From Taibaiella koreensis (GTDB lineage: Bacteria; Bacteroidota; Bacteroidia; Chitinophagales; Chitinophagaceae), in NCBI RefSeq assembly GCF_003545715.1, contig NZ_QVNU01000002.1:616616-680615 (forward strand): a stretch of DNA of 64,000 nt. The letters are read 5' to 3'. Positions 52,034 to 59,999 of this stretch are shown piece after piece; positions within the stretch are counted from its first letter, which is position 1; each line of letters starts with the position of its first letter. The translations under genes were made by a program, and so were the position numbers. Below the pieces are notes generated by a model. That model saw only the letters and a program-made list of their open reading frames with translations. It did not search any database and had not been told where the DNA came from.

Positions 52034-52475
52034 TGCCAGTTAGCGTTTTTTACTTTGGTTAAAATGGATACGCGGTAATATTTATATAGGGTTTTGGCTT
52101 ATGCCTAAAACATTACATCCTGTCGGTATACATAGCAAAGTTCAGCGCCTTTCCTTAAATGAGGATTATTAGTTATACTAAATTAAATTAGAGCTTACCA
52201 CTAATTTTAACGACAATCTCATAGAATTACTATACAAGTACTAGTAAATATACTAGCTACAATTCAAATATTTTGCTTTATATTGCAATAATTATAACAT
52301 AATTGAGTTTCATTTTCAGGCATTATGTTTTACAAAGTATCCAATTATCATATTACAAACCCTGGTGCATTTTTTATCCTTTTCCGGGATCAACCTGGTG
52401 ATTATCAGGATGCGGGAGAAGCATAAAGTATAGCCACTAGTATAAATCATATCCATAGCACTAAAAAATAATATA
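52034..52475. other. A/T-rich intergenic region before the orphan response regulator
   Basis: These 442 bases are clearly richer in A/T than the neighbouring genes and hold no gene. A perfect inverted repeat CTAGTA-AATA-TACTAG (52241-52256) could be a regulator site. The region contains the divergent promoters of the genes at 52033 and 52476. Confidence 0.5.
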
Positions 52476-53144
52476 ATGATTGAGATTCTTATTGTCGACG
52501 ATCATCCGATCTTCCGGCTCGGATTAAAAGAATTTTTAAGTCAGAAAAGTCAATTCAAAATTGTGGGTGAAGCCGGTACCGGGGAAGATGCCATAGCATT
52601 GGCCCGCGAGCTGAACCCACATATAGTGATTATGGATACAGATATCCCAAAAACCAACGGGATCGATGCAACCAATCAGATCTTAAAACAAAATCCGGCG
52701 GTCAGGGTCATTGCCCTCTCTCATTTCGACGACGATAGTGAGGTGATGGAAATGTTGAAGGCCGGTTCTAAAGGACTGATTTTCAAATCGGGCGACATTG
52801 AAGAGGTGATCCAGGCAGTCGAAAAAGTAGCAGCGAATGAAGAGTTCTATTCCAAAGAGGCCGTAGAGGTCATCATCAACCGTTTTGCCCGTGGCAATCC
52901 GGAAGTAAAAACCTTACTGAAGATACCGGGCTTTTCCGACCGTGAAATGGATATCATTAAACTGGTTTGCCTTCAAAAGACAGCCAAAGAAATAGGTCAT
53001 CTTTTATTTATCAGCGAAAAGACCGTAGACTTTCACAGGCAAAAGATCATTGAGAAAATGTCTGTAAAAAATATCATCGGCCTGGTACTCTATGCTATTA
53101 AAAACGGATTGGTCAACATCAACGATTTAGAGCTTACACAGTAG
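52476..53144 (+). CDS. NarL-type response regulator (orphan)
   Basis: The 222-residue protein has an intact receiver (IVDDHPIFRLG, phospho-Asp in IVIMDTDIPKTNG, switch LSHFDD, Lys in LIFKSG) and a LuxR-type HTH (FSDREMDIIKLVCLQKTAKEI, cut as DREMDIIKL and TAKEIGHLLFIS). No kinase is next to it, so it is an orphan; three such regulators lie within 4.2 kb. Confidence 0.9.
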   Translation: MIEILIVDDHPIFRLGLKEFLSQKSQFKIVGEAGTGEDAIALARELNPHIVIMDTDIPKTNGIDATNQILKQNPAVRVIALSHFDDDSEVMEMLKAGSKGLIFKSGDIEEVIQAVEKVAANEEFYSKEAVEVIINRFARGNPEVKTLLKIPGFSDREMDIIKLVCLQKTAKEIGHLLFISEKTVDFHRQKIIEKMSVKNIIGLVLYAIKNGLVNINDLELTQ

Positions 53145-53174
53145 TTTTACACCGCCTTACTATAATTTTACTAT

Positions 53175-53205
53175 TCCCGGGGCTACGTTACGAGTGTCCC
53201 CGGGA
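53175..53205 (+). terminator. Terminator after the 52476 response regulator
   Basis: An 8-bp G/C stem (53175-53182 with 53198-53205) is followed by TTATTTG. Confidence 0.65.
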
Positions 53206-53412
53206 TTATTTGTGTTTTCACCGTAATTCTACCAGTATAAAACATAAGGCAACGGCTTTATCCGGGCCCCGGATAAATTAAACCTGACCTTTGTTGATTA
53301 TCAGCATAAAATATTAGTCTAACCGAAGCCTTTACGGAATTTTGCCCTTTTCTTTTTCAATTGAGATTAGGCGCTTCTCCAGGGTGGTGCTGTTGTTCTA
53401 TAATTTTTATTC

Positions 53413-54048
53413 ATGAATATTTTGCTGATCGACGGGCATCGCTTGTTCTCTGATGCGCTCAGGTACCGGTTGCTTGCCCAGCCCGATATCGGGAAAGTGT
53501 ATATCAGCGATGAGCTTTGCTTTTCCCTTGAACCTTATCTCTCCGGTATCGACATTGTGGTCTGCGATATGAACGAGCCCAGGATGAGTGGCTTGCAGGT
53601 AATTGATACGTTACGCCGGAAGCTGCACCAGGCGCGCATCGCAGTAATTTCCGGCATCAGCAATCTGCCCACCATAAAGCAGGCGCTGACAGCGGGCGCC
53701 GACGCCTTTATTTCCAAAAATGCAGATACGAAGGAACTGATCGAGGCCATTTATACCATAAGATCGGGCAAACGGTTTATCAGCCAGAGCTTACGGATGC
53801 ATTTCCTCAATGCCGCCTATAAGGAGGAGCACCACGAATTATCGCTGACCAACAAGGAAAAGAATATCGTGCGGGAGCTTTGCGCAGGTCATACCATTAA
53901 GGACATAGCCCGGGAAATGGGTGTCAGCACGCATACCATACAATATCACCAGCGCAATATCCTGCGTAAGCTTAACCTGAGCCGCACCGCCGATCTCATT
54001 GTCTATGCCGTAAGAAACGGTATCTATTCCGGGTCTTCGGGCAGTTGA
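53413..54048 (+). CDS. NarL-type response regulator with altered acidic pocket
   Basis: The 211-residue protein has a receiver with phospho-Asp in VVCDMNEPRMSG and Lys in FISKNA, but the usual DDH acidic pair at the N-terminus reads DGH (LLIDGHRLF). A LuxR-type HTH follows (LTNKEKNIVRELCAGHTIKDIA, cut as NKEKNIVREL and TIKDIAREM). The lost acid may weaken metal binding and phosphorylation. Its 3' end overlaps the convergent HEAT gene by 25 bases. Confidence 0.88.
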   Translation: MNILLIDGHRLFSDALRYRLLAQPDIGKVYISDELCFSLEPYLSGIDIVVCDMNEPRMSGLQVIDTLRRKLHQARIAVISGISNLPTIKQALTAGADAFISKNADTKELIEAIYTIRSGKRFISQSLRMHFLNAAYKEEHHELSLTNKEKNIVRELCAGHTIKDIAREMGVSTHTIQYHQRNILRKLNLSRTADLIVYAVRNGIYSGSSGS

Positions 54049-54812
54049 GCTATGCCATCAAAGCGGACAGCCAGGTAGGCCCGGGCCTCTTCTGGCCGCA
54101 GCGCGGCAAAATTGCGGTAACGATGATGTACAGATACGATCTCGGCAAGCGCTTTTTGCACCACCTGGTTGTTGTCCCATTCCAGCAAGGCGCTCGCTAC
54201 TTGTTCCAGACAACCTTTTTTATAGGCAATCTGCCCTATCACATGGACCAGTGTATTCCGCACCCTTGCGGTCTCGTCCCATTGAAGCGCCTGTAGCAGG
54301 GGTAGTATGTCGCCGGGATGCGTTCTTCCTCTCAGCTCGATGCCGTGACAGATCTCCCGGCGGATCTCCTTATCGGGATGGTGCAGGTATTCGCGGGCCC
54401 AGGCCAGCACAGGCCCGGGATTCACCGCTCCCATTTTTTTTATCGATCCGATAACGGCATTGCGTACGACGTGCGCAGGGTCAAATAGTCCCTGGTCGAA
54501 GAGAGAGCGCATGCGCTCAAATTCTGTTTTTCCTATTTCTCCGGCCGCGTTGACTGCTGTTTGCCGTACTTTATCGTACGGATGCCCCGCCAGCCGCTGC
54601 AGAAGACTGGTAATAGTGTCCTGCTGATCGGGTACGGCGGCATAAATGCGGCCGGTCGCTGTGTAGGCAGTCTTCCGTATGTAAGTGTCGTTATCGGAAA
54701 AATAAAGTACAAGCAGCACCATATCGTGCTGCAGGAAAGCCTCTCGCATCTGCCGGCCGATATCGGCGGCCAGTGCGGCGCGTTCCTTCTTCTCAAGGTC
54801 GTAGAAAGCCAT
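54024..54812 (-). CDS. HEAT-repeat protein
   Basis: The 262-residue protein consists of about six HEAT-type helical pairs (examples: KVRQTAVNAAGEIGKTEF, HVVRNAVIGSIKKMG, EIRREICHGIELRG, RVRNTLVHVIGQIA). HEAT solenoids bind proteins or DNA. The general look recalls HEAT-type DNA-alkylation-repair proteins, but no specific signature was found. It overlaps the neighbouring response regulator gene tail to tail. Confidence 0.75.
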   Translation of the reverse strand: MAFYDLEKKERAALAADIGRQMREAFLQHDMVLLVLYFSDNDTYIRKTAYTATGRIYAAVPDQQDTITSLLQRLAGHPYDKVRQTAVNAAGEIGKTEFERMRSLFDQGLFDPAHVVRNAVIGSIKKMGAVNPGPVLAWAREYLHHPDKEIRREICHGIELRGRTHPGDILPLLQALQWDETARVRNTLVHVIGQIAYKKGCLEQVASALLEWDNNQVVQKALAEIVSVHHRYRNFAALRPEEARAYLAVRFDGIAQLPEDPE

Positions 54813-54958
54813 AGGGTGTAATACGCGGCAAAAATAAATGGATTAAAGGAATTCGCGGATCCGGACCAGCCTGAGCAGCGCGATGTCAGCACAAGACGAT
54901 AACCGGTAACTCCCCTCCTGCATGGGGGCCGGTCTATGGTCATCGCTTTGCAAAAGTA

Positions 54959-54985
54959 AACGCCGGTTCGGGGCGAACCGGCGTT
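54959..54985 (-). terminator. Terminator of the 37-codon gene
   Basis: A 12-bp perfect stem (54959-54970 with 54974-54985) with a GGG loop begins five bases after the small gene's stop on the minus strand. TTTACTTTT follows. There is no other gene for it to serve. Confidence 0.7.
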
Positions 54986-54990
54986 CTTTT

Positions 54991-55104
54991 TCACCGCTGA
55001 TAGGGTTTGCGACGCCAGGCCCAAAGGCCCGGGCTCTTTCTTGTCGCTAACTGCTGATGCAATAACAGGATCAGCGGCGTACTTACTTTTTTGAACCAAT
55101 CCAT
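54991..55104 (-). CDS. Candidate 37-residue small protein
   Basis: An ATG at 55104 opens a frame of 37 codons (MDWFKKVSTPLILLLHQQ, then LATRKSPGLWAWRRKPYQR) ending in TGA at 54991. A strong terminator begins five bases later, which argues for a real transcript ending exactly here. The N-terminal half is amphipathic or hydrophobic and the C-terminal half is basic with two Trp, as in membrane-associated small proteins. It was too short for usual gene callers. No family is recognised. Confidence 0.5.
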   Translation of the reverse strand: MDWFKKVSTPLILLLHQQLATRKSPGLWAWRRKPYQR

Positions 55105-55239
55105 TTTAACCAGATCATCCGATCAAAACAGGAAGTCAAATGTCCGAAATCCGCGCCAAACCAACAATCCCCATTTTACACGGGGTACCAACGTGGGGTT
55201 TGAAAATCCATCGGACCAAGCTACTTTGCGGCCGTAAAA

Positions 55240-56031
55240 ATGCGTTTTGGGAAGATGAACGATATAATCGTCCTGCTGTTGTCGGGATGCTTGCTGATGC
55301 TGATACTGCTGCTGCTGGCCTCCTGGCGACGCCGGCAGAAAGAATTAAGAGACAGGAAATTGGAGGCGCCATGGAAAAGTGAGCAGCATTATGAGCAGGT
55401 ACTGCTACGCAGCCGGCTCGAAGTGCAGGAGCAGGCGCTGCATCATGTCAACAACGAGATCAAGGATAATATAGGGCAAGTGCTCAGCGGTGTCCAGATG
55501 AAGCTCGCCGCGCTTTCCGAAAGGATGGGCGTAAACCAAGAAGCAGATACTTTCTCGGAGGTTGTTTCAGGTATGGGAAAGTCCATCAGCGACCTGCGTA
55601 AGCTGGGAACCCTGCTCGATCCGCCTACCATCGAGAAAATAGGCCTGCTTGATGCTATAGAAAAAGAACTGGCTTTTGTTTCTTTAATTTACAACCTTCA
55701 ATGTACCTTTACCTATAGCGAGCATTTACCGGGGCTAAACGTAGAGCAGGATCTGCTGCTGTTCCGCATCCTGCAGGAGTCCGTCATTAATGTACATAAG
55801 CATGCCGCAGCGACGGCGGTCAATATCCACATCAGCTACGCCGGAGGAATACTGAGCCTGCTGATCGCCGACAATGGCCGCGGGATGGACTATGAAACCA
55901 GCTTTGGCAGGGGTTCGGGACTGCGGCATATACAAGAACGGATAAGATTGCTCGACGGCAGCTTCGATATCATTAGCCAACCTGGTGAAGGTACTACCCT
56001 GGTACTCACCTGTAAACTGAAACATGAGTAA
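55240..56031 (+). CDS. Membrane histidine-kinase-like protein with Lys at the phospho-acceptor site
   Basis: The 263-residue protein has one membrane segment (about 9-27), a HisKA_3-type dimerisation region and a HATPase_c domain (IADNGRGMDYETS, GRGSGLRHIQERI, GEGTTL). In the dimerisation helix the usual EIHDNIGQVLS reads EIKDNIGQVLS: the codon is AAG, so the phospho-acceptor His is replaced by Lys. It can probably bind ATP but not autophosphorylate in the usual way. The response regulator gene overlaps its end by eight bases. ATG 55255 is an alternative start with GGGAAG just before it. Confidence 0.85.
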   Translation: MRFGKMNDIIVLLLSGCLLMLILLLLASWRRRQKELRDRKLEAPWKSEQHYEQVLLRSRLEVQEQALHHVNNEIKDNIGQVLSGVQMKLAALSERMGVNQEADTFSEVVSGMGKSISDLRKLGTLLDPPTIEKIGLLDAIEKELAFVSLIYNLQCTFTYSEHLPGLNVEQDLLLFRILQESVINVHKHAAATAVNIHISYAGGILSLLIADNGRGMDYETSFGRGSGLRHIQERIRLLDGSFDIISQPGEGTTLVLTCKLKHE

Positions 56032-56668
56032 ACAACCAAAGATCACCATCGCCATTGCCGACGACCATACGATCATGCGCAATGGTCTCGCCGAACTCAT
56101 CAAAACAATGGGCGCCTACGAGGTAGTGCTCCAGGCCCACAACGGCCGTGAGCTGCTTGAGCTGCTGCAAACCACCACAATTGTCCCCGACATCTGTATT
56201 CTCGATATTAATATGCCCGAGCTGAATGGCTACGAAACCACCGCTCAGCTGAAGCAACACTATCCTTCCATAAAGGTCATGGCCCTTTCTATGTTCGACA
56301 ATGAATTCAGCATCGTACGCATGCTGCGCTCCGGCGCCAAAGGCTTCCTGCATAAAGGAGCCGACCCCGACGAGTTGTCCAATGCGTTGCAAACCCTGCA
56401 TACTGAAGGTTATTTCCATACCGAACTGATGCTGATCAACTCCCTGAGGAAATCAAACAACTGGCAGACGATCAATATTACCGACCGGGAAACCGAATTC
56501 CTGAGATACTGCTGCTCCGATCTATCGTACAAAGAGATCGCCGACCTCATGAAGGTGAGTCTCCATACCGTTCATGGTTACCGCGACGCGCTCTTCTTAA
56601 AGCTGCGGCTGAAAAGCAGAACGGCATTGGCCATCTACGCACTGCGTACCGGCGTCGTTACCGATTAA
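56024..56668 (+). CDS. NarL-type response regulator partner of the Lys-kinase
   Basis: The 214-residue protein has a complete receiver (IADDHTIMRNG, phospho-Asp in CILDINMPELNG, ALSMFD, Lys in FLHKGAD) and a LuxR-type HTH (ITDRETEFLRYCCSDLSYKEI, cut as DRETEFLRYC and SYKEIADLM). It overlaps the kinase-like gene by eight bases, so the two are translationally coupled. It overlaps the convergent GNAT gene by 11 bases. Confidence 0.92.
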   Translation: MSKQPKITIAIADDHTIMRNGLAELIKTMGAYEVVLQAHNGRELLELLQTTTIVPDICILDINMPELNGYETTAQLKQHYPSIKVMALSMFDNEFSIVRMLRSGAKGFLHKGADPDELSNALQTLHTEGYFHTELMLINSLRKSNNWQTINITDRETEFLRYCCSDLSYKEIADLMKVSLHTVHGYRDALFLKLRLKSRTALAIYALRTGVVTD

Positions 56669-57188
56669 CATCCTTCAGGGTATACCAGCGCCACAGGTTG
56701 CCATTTTCTTCAAACCGGGAAACCAGTTGCATGCCCAGCTTCTCTATGATACGGGCAGAAGCCACATTGCCCTCCATCACCGTAGCATGCAACTCCTGCA
56801 GGCCCATTGTGGCGAAACCGTAGTCACAGCAGGCTTTTGCCGCTTCGAAGGCATAGCCCTGCTGCCAGAAGGCAGGCAACAAGCGATAGCCGATATCATG
56901 GTAGCCGGTCCTGCCGTTGGTTTCCTTATCATTCACCCATTTGATACCGCACCAACCAAGAAAGGCGCCGTCTGCCTTACGTATCATCGCCCAACGCCCA
57001 ATCCCGTTAGCAGTGTATTGTTGCTGTATGTAGGCGATCACAGCCGCCGCTTCCTCAAGGCTGTTTATTGATGTGCCGGGCAGGTAACGTAGCACATCTG
57101 CTGCCGTATCCAGCTTCAGGATATGTGCCGCATCGTTTCCGTTCAGGCTACGCAATCCTAATCTTTCGGTTTCCAGATGATATTCCAT
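56658..57188 (-). CDS. GNAT-family N-acetyltransferase (RimJ/RimL type)
   Basis: The 176-residue protein has the RimJ/RimL-type N-terminus (ETERLGLRSLNGNDAAHIL), GWCGIKW and the CoA-binding region YRLLPAFWQQGYAFEAAKACCDY, cut as LLPAFWQQGYAFEA. It ends with NVASARIIEKLGM, also typical. It acetylates an unknown amine. It stands alone. Confidence 0.88.
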   Translation of the reverse strand: MEYHLETERLGLRSLNGNDAAHILKLDTAADVLRYLPGTSINSLEEAAAVIAYIQQQYTANGIGRWAMIRKADGAFLGWCGIKWVNDKETNGRTGYHDIGYRLLPAFWQQGYAFEAAKACCDYGFATMGLQELHATVMEGNVASARIIEKLGMQLVSRFEENGNLWRWYTLKDVNR

Positions 57189-57263
57189 AGCTGCTGTTTT
57201 ACCCGCACGAAAATAACATGAAAAGAGCAGACCCTTTTTCGTGTTATCGCCGCAAACAGCTGT

Positions 57264-57716
57264 CTATTGCGTTACTGTTTCCGGTGCCGGCATCATTTCG
57301 GTAGCGACACCGATCCTGTTCCAGCCATTAATGATGATGGCAGCCATGATCACTTCTGCCACATATTGTTCACCCAATACAGCAATGGCATGCTCATAGG
57401 TTGCGTCGGATACCCGTTGATGGATGAGCGTTACTTCTTCAGTGAGCGCGAGTACCGCCTTTTCTTCTTCGGTAAAAAAGGACGTATCGCGCCATATGCT
57501 CAGGACATATAAACGCTGCTCCGTTTCGCCCAGCCGGCGGGCATCGCGGCTATGCATATCCACGCAATAGGCGCAGCCATTGATCTGTGAAGCCCTTATC
57601 TTGATCAGCTCTTTGTGCTGCGGCTTGAGGCTGGTTTGCTCCAGGTAGCGCGCAAAACCGGCCATCGCTTTATAGCCTTCGGGAAGTACAGTGGGAATCT
57701 TGATCCTTTCTTTCAT
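57264..57716 (-). CDS. AhpD-like carboxymuconolactone decarboxylase family protein
   Basis: The 150-residue helical protein has the AhpD-type redox motif CAYCVDMHSRDAR (CxxC...H), a proton-relay His, and LVKIRASQINGC-like context (LIKIRASQINGCAYC). Such proteins act as alkylhydroperoxidase-like antioxidants. It lies downstream of the Crp/Fnr gene on the same strand and may belong to the VOC-CYTH-Crp unit, although the 77-base gap allows a promoter of its own. Confidence 0.85.
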   Translation of the reverse strand: MKERIKIPTVLPEGYKAMAGFARYLEQTSLKPQHKELIKIRASQINGCAYCVDMHSRDARRLGETEQRLYVLSIWRDTSFFTEEEKAVLALTEEVTLIHQRVSDATYEHAIAVLGEQYVAEVIMAAIIINGWNRIGVATEMMPAPETVTQ

Positions 57717-57793
57717 ATAGACTCGAATTTTTTACAGGACAAAGGTCGTATCGTCCTGTTTCAAAAAACTTAATCTATTCCAAGAAATGGTGC

Positions 57794-58363
57794 TCAGGCC
57801 TTACGGGCCCTGATCTTGCTGAGAAATTCGGGTGTAAAGCCCAGGTAAGAAGCCAGCATATATTGCGGCACGCGCTGTACGAATTCGGGAAAGGAATTAT
57901 TAAAATGATGGTAGCGTTCTTCTCCCGAAAAATCGGATAGATACCGGTTCCGTTGCTGTTCCGCCGCGGCAGAACGCAGGAGCACCAAACGGAAATAACG
58001 TTCAAGGGCCGGGATTTGCTGCAGTAAAGCATCTTCCGTACGCCTGTCCCATAGCACAACTGCTCCGGTTTCTACAGCCTGCAGGTAATACCCGGAAGGT
58101 TGCCCGCCTACGTAGGCCATGAGATCGGTGATCCACCAGCCATCAATACCAAACTGCACCGTGTGCTCTATGCCTTTGTCGTTAACATAGTACAGGCGGC
58201 AGCATCCTTTGCTGACAAAATAGTTATACGGACACAGACGGCCTTCTTCCAGTAAATGCTCTTTTTTCTTCACCTCACGAAGGGACAGCGCGCCGGAGAG
58301 CAGAACTTTGTCCTCCTCCCGCAGCTTGATGTACCGCTCCATATGTTGAAAAAGCGCTTCCAT
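57794..58363 (-). CDS. Crp/Fnr-family regulator
   Basis: The 189-residue protein has a cyclic-nucleotide-binding-like N-terminal barrel (LLEEGRLCPYNYFVSKGC, GWWITDLMAYV) and a C-terminal helix-turn-helix region (VPQYMLASYLGFTPEFLSKIR). It lacks the Cys cluster of FNR. It lies three bases after the CYTH gene and so is in the VOC-CYTH-Crp unit, beneath the TetR operator at 59213. Confidence 0.88.
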   Translation of the reverse strand: MEALFQHMERYIKLREEDKVLLSGALSLREVKKKEHLLEEGRLCPYNYFVSKGCCRLYYVNDKGIEHTVQFGIDGWWITDLMAYVGGQPSGYYLQAVETGAVVLWDRRTEDALLQQIPALERYFRLVLLRSAAAEQQRNRYLSDFSGEERYHHFNNSFPEFVQRVPQYMLASYLGFTPEFLSKIRARKA

Positions 58364-58366
58364 CGA

Positions 58367-58843
58367 TTATGGTATAGTCCAGGTCTTAAAAGGATGCCGG
58401 GCAAGCACAGCATTAAAATAGCGGGCATCGTGGGTCACTTCATCGGTTACCCATTCCGGTTTGGTAAACAATGCATCCTCTGTTTCCAGCTCCAGCTCGG
58501 CTACAATCAGGCCCTCGTTATCACCAAGAAATTCATCGACCTCCCAGGTATGGTCCTCGTGGTCGATTGTATATCTTCTCTTACGAATACTGTTCAGCGC
58601 AAATGCCTGTAGCAGCTCTCCCGCAGTTGCCACCGGGATGCCACATTCAATCTCCGTACGGGATGCGCCGTTGGTAAGGCCTTTGACGGTGAGCCATGCA
58701 GTTTCGCCGGCGATCCTTATTCTTACCGTTCTTTCCGGATCGGTAGTAATATAGCCTTGCTCCAGCATTGCTGCCTGCGGCTTGGACAAGGCCTGCCAGC
58801 GGTCCGCGTCAACCAGGAATTTTCTTTCGATTTCGATCGCCAT
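58367..58843 (-). CDS. CYTH-domain protein
   Basis: The 158-residue protein begins with the CYTH hallmark EIERKFLVD and contains TVRIRIAGETAWLTVKG, ERRYTID-like (KRRYTIDHEDHTWEVDEF) and GLIVAELELE. Members bind triphosphates or polyphosphate and many are tripolyphosphatases. It sits five bases after the VOC gene and three before the Crp/Fnr gene, so the three are co-transcribed. The ATG at 58843 is chosen over TTG 58852. Confidence 0.9.
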   Translation of the reverse strand: MAIEIERKFLVDADRWQALSKPQAAMLEQGYITTDPERTVRIRIAGETAWLTVKGLTNGASRTEIECGIPVATAGELLQAFALNSIRKRRYTIDHEDHTWEVDEFLGDNEGLIVAELELETEDALFTKPEWVTDEVTHDARYFNAVLARHPFKTWTIP

Positions 58844-58848
58844 ACAAT

Positions 58849-59208
58849 TCAAGGCAAATTACAACTAATCTCCACCATAATGCCGCCCGGCATGTGAAAA
58901 TAAAAAGCGAAGCTGCTGCGGATATGGGCCGGCACCCTGCTTATTGCCACACCATCGCCGAGCAGACGGTCGTAGAGCGCTGTAACCGCCTGGGTATCGT
59001 CCAGGATAAAACCGAAATGGAAATCGGCAGGGTAGGGGTCTTCTCCGGGTCTTGACGTGGTCAGCACCAGGATAAAGTTACCGGCGCCCTCCAGCACGGC
59101 GATCTTGTCACCCTTCATTTGCAGAAGCGTGAAATCGAAATAACGGGTAATAAAAGTTGCTGTCTCTGCTACATGGGCAACAGACAGGCTAAGATGATTC
59201 AATATCAT
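58849..59208 (-). CDS. VOC-family (glyoxalase-like) protein
   Basis: The 119-residue single-domain VOC protein starts ILNHLSLSVAHVAETATF and has DFHFGFILDD and FYFHMPGGIMVEIS. The metal-site acids and His suggest a dioxygenase, glyoxalase or resistance-protein-like role. A 22-bp TetR operator lies five bases before its ATG, so the VOC-CYTH-Crp operon should be TetR-controlled. Confidence 0.88.
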   Translation of the reverse strand: MILNHLSLSVAHVAETATFITRYFDFTLLQMKGDKIAVLEGAGNFILVLTTSRPGEDPYPADFHFGFILDDTQAVTALYDRLLGDGVAISRVPAHIRSSFAFYFHMPGGIMVEISCNLP

Positions 59209-59212
59209 AATA

Positions 59213-59234
59213 ATAAACGAACGTTCGTTCTTTT
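59213..59234 (-). promoter_or_regulatory. TetR-type operator 1 (in front of VOC-CYTH-Crp)
   Basis: The minus-strand motif AAAAGAACGAA-CG-TTCGTTTAT contains the perfect 14-bp palindrome AACGAAC/GTTCGTT (59216-59229). The same 22-bp motif occurs at the tetR promoter and at 63672-63693. Confidence 0.75.
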
Positions 59235-59380
59235 TTGTTTGAAAAATTTTTTTTGGCTACCCCGGCATAAAATAAAGCAATCCGGTCCCCGGGCTTATTC
59301 GAAGGAGCTATTTATAACGCAAGGCTACGACAAGCACGGCAACGGTAACAGAGACAAGCATCGGGATAGTTACCGAATTT

Positions 59381-59968
59381 TTACCGCATCAGCGCCTTCA
59401 GCACCAGACGGAAGGCATGCTTCAGTTTATGATCTGTGAGCGCAAAAGATTTACCGGCCATGTTGCTTTGCCCCATATGGAACTTAAGCAGGGTATAAAA
59501 AGGCCCGTAAGCCAGCGACCAGAACACTTCCGGCGGCAGCTCGGCAATCTCGCCCCGCTGCTCCGAGCGCTGCACAAACTCCTGCATGGCGCTACGGAAC
59601 TGGTTTTCGCGAATATCCTTATGACGGATCAAAGGCGAGTTCCGGAACTGCTCCGAGAAAAAGAAATGGAGCGGATACTCCCGCGCATAACGGTATCGGT
59701 TCTTCCATTGCAGCCACAAGCCCTCCTCAAAACCCATCCCCGGATCGAAGCCCTTCAGGGTTTCCCTGTTGAAGATATCCTCAACATAATAGAACAACTT
59801 GTTCAACAGGTCTTCCCGGCTATCGAAATAGATATAGATGGTGGACGGAGATATCTCCGCCGCTTTGGCCAGCTTTTGCATGCTGAGCCCATGAAAACCT
59901 TCGGCCACGATCATGGCGATAGCCTGTTCCCTGATGGCCGTTTCTTTATTGTAATCTTTTGCTCTCAC
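59381..59968 (-). CDS. TetR/AcrR-family repressor
   Basis: The 195-residue protein has the TetR DNA-binding domain (about 8-55: IREQAIAMIVAEGFHGLSMQK and ISPSTIYIYFDSREDLLNKLF, cut as GFHGLSMQKLAKAA and STIYIYFDSREDLLNKLF) and a helical ligand domain. The start is GTG at 59968, four bases after a TATCTTTG box that is itself overlapped by a copy of the 22-bp operator. It is therefore autoregulated and probably controls the VOC operon. Confidence 0.9.
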   Translation of the reverse strand: MRAKDYNKETAIREQAIAMIVAEGFHGLSMQKLAKAAEISPSTIYIYFDSREDLLNKLFYYVEDIFNRETLKGFDPGMGFEEGLWLQWKNRYRYAREYPLHFFFSEQFRNSPLIRHKDIRENQFRSAMQEFVQRSEQRGEIAELPPEVFWSLAYGPFYTLLKFHMGQSNMAGKSFALTDHKLKHAFRLVLKALMR

Positions 59969-59972
59969 GATG

Positions 59973-59980
59973 CAAAGATA
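59973..59980 (-). promoter_or_regulatory. -7 promoter box of tetR (TATCTTTG)
   Basis: The minus-strand TATCTTTG ends four bases before the GTG start, and its first bases overlap the TetR operator. Confidence 0.6.
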
Positions 59981-59999
59981 AACGAATGTTCGTTCTTTT
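59978..59999 (-). promoter_or_regulatory. TetR-type operator 2 (autoregulation)
   Basis: The minus-strand motif AAAAGAACGAA-CA-TTCGTTTAT overlaps the -7 box of tetR, so a bound dimer would block the promoter. Confidence 0.75.

Larger units (their letters stand above)
54813..55239. other. Interval between the HEAT gene and the kinase gene
   Basis: These 427 bases contain one candidate 37-codon gene (54991-55104, minus) with its own terminator (54959-54985). The remainder shows a short inverted repeat (CCCCTCCTGCATGGGGG near 54912) and nothing else that I recognise. Confidence 0.55.

Noticed and set aside
52476..56668. A complete phosphorelay of several regulators and one kinase
   Set aside because: Only one kinase-like protein is present and it lacks the acceptor His; linkage of the other two regulators to it is not supported.
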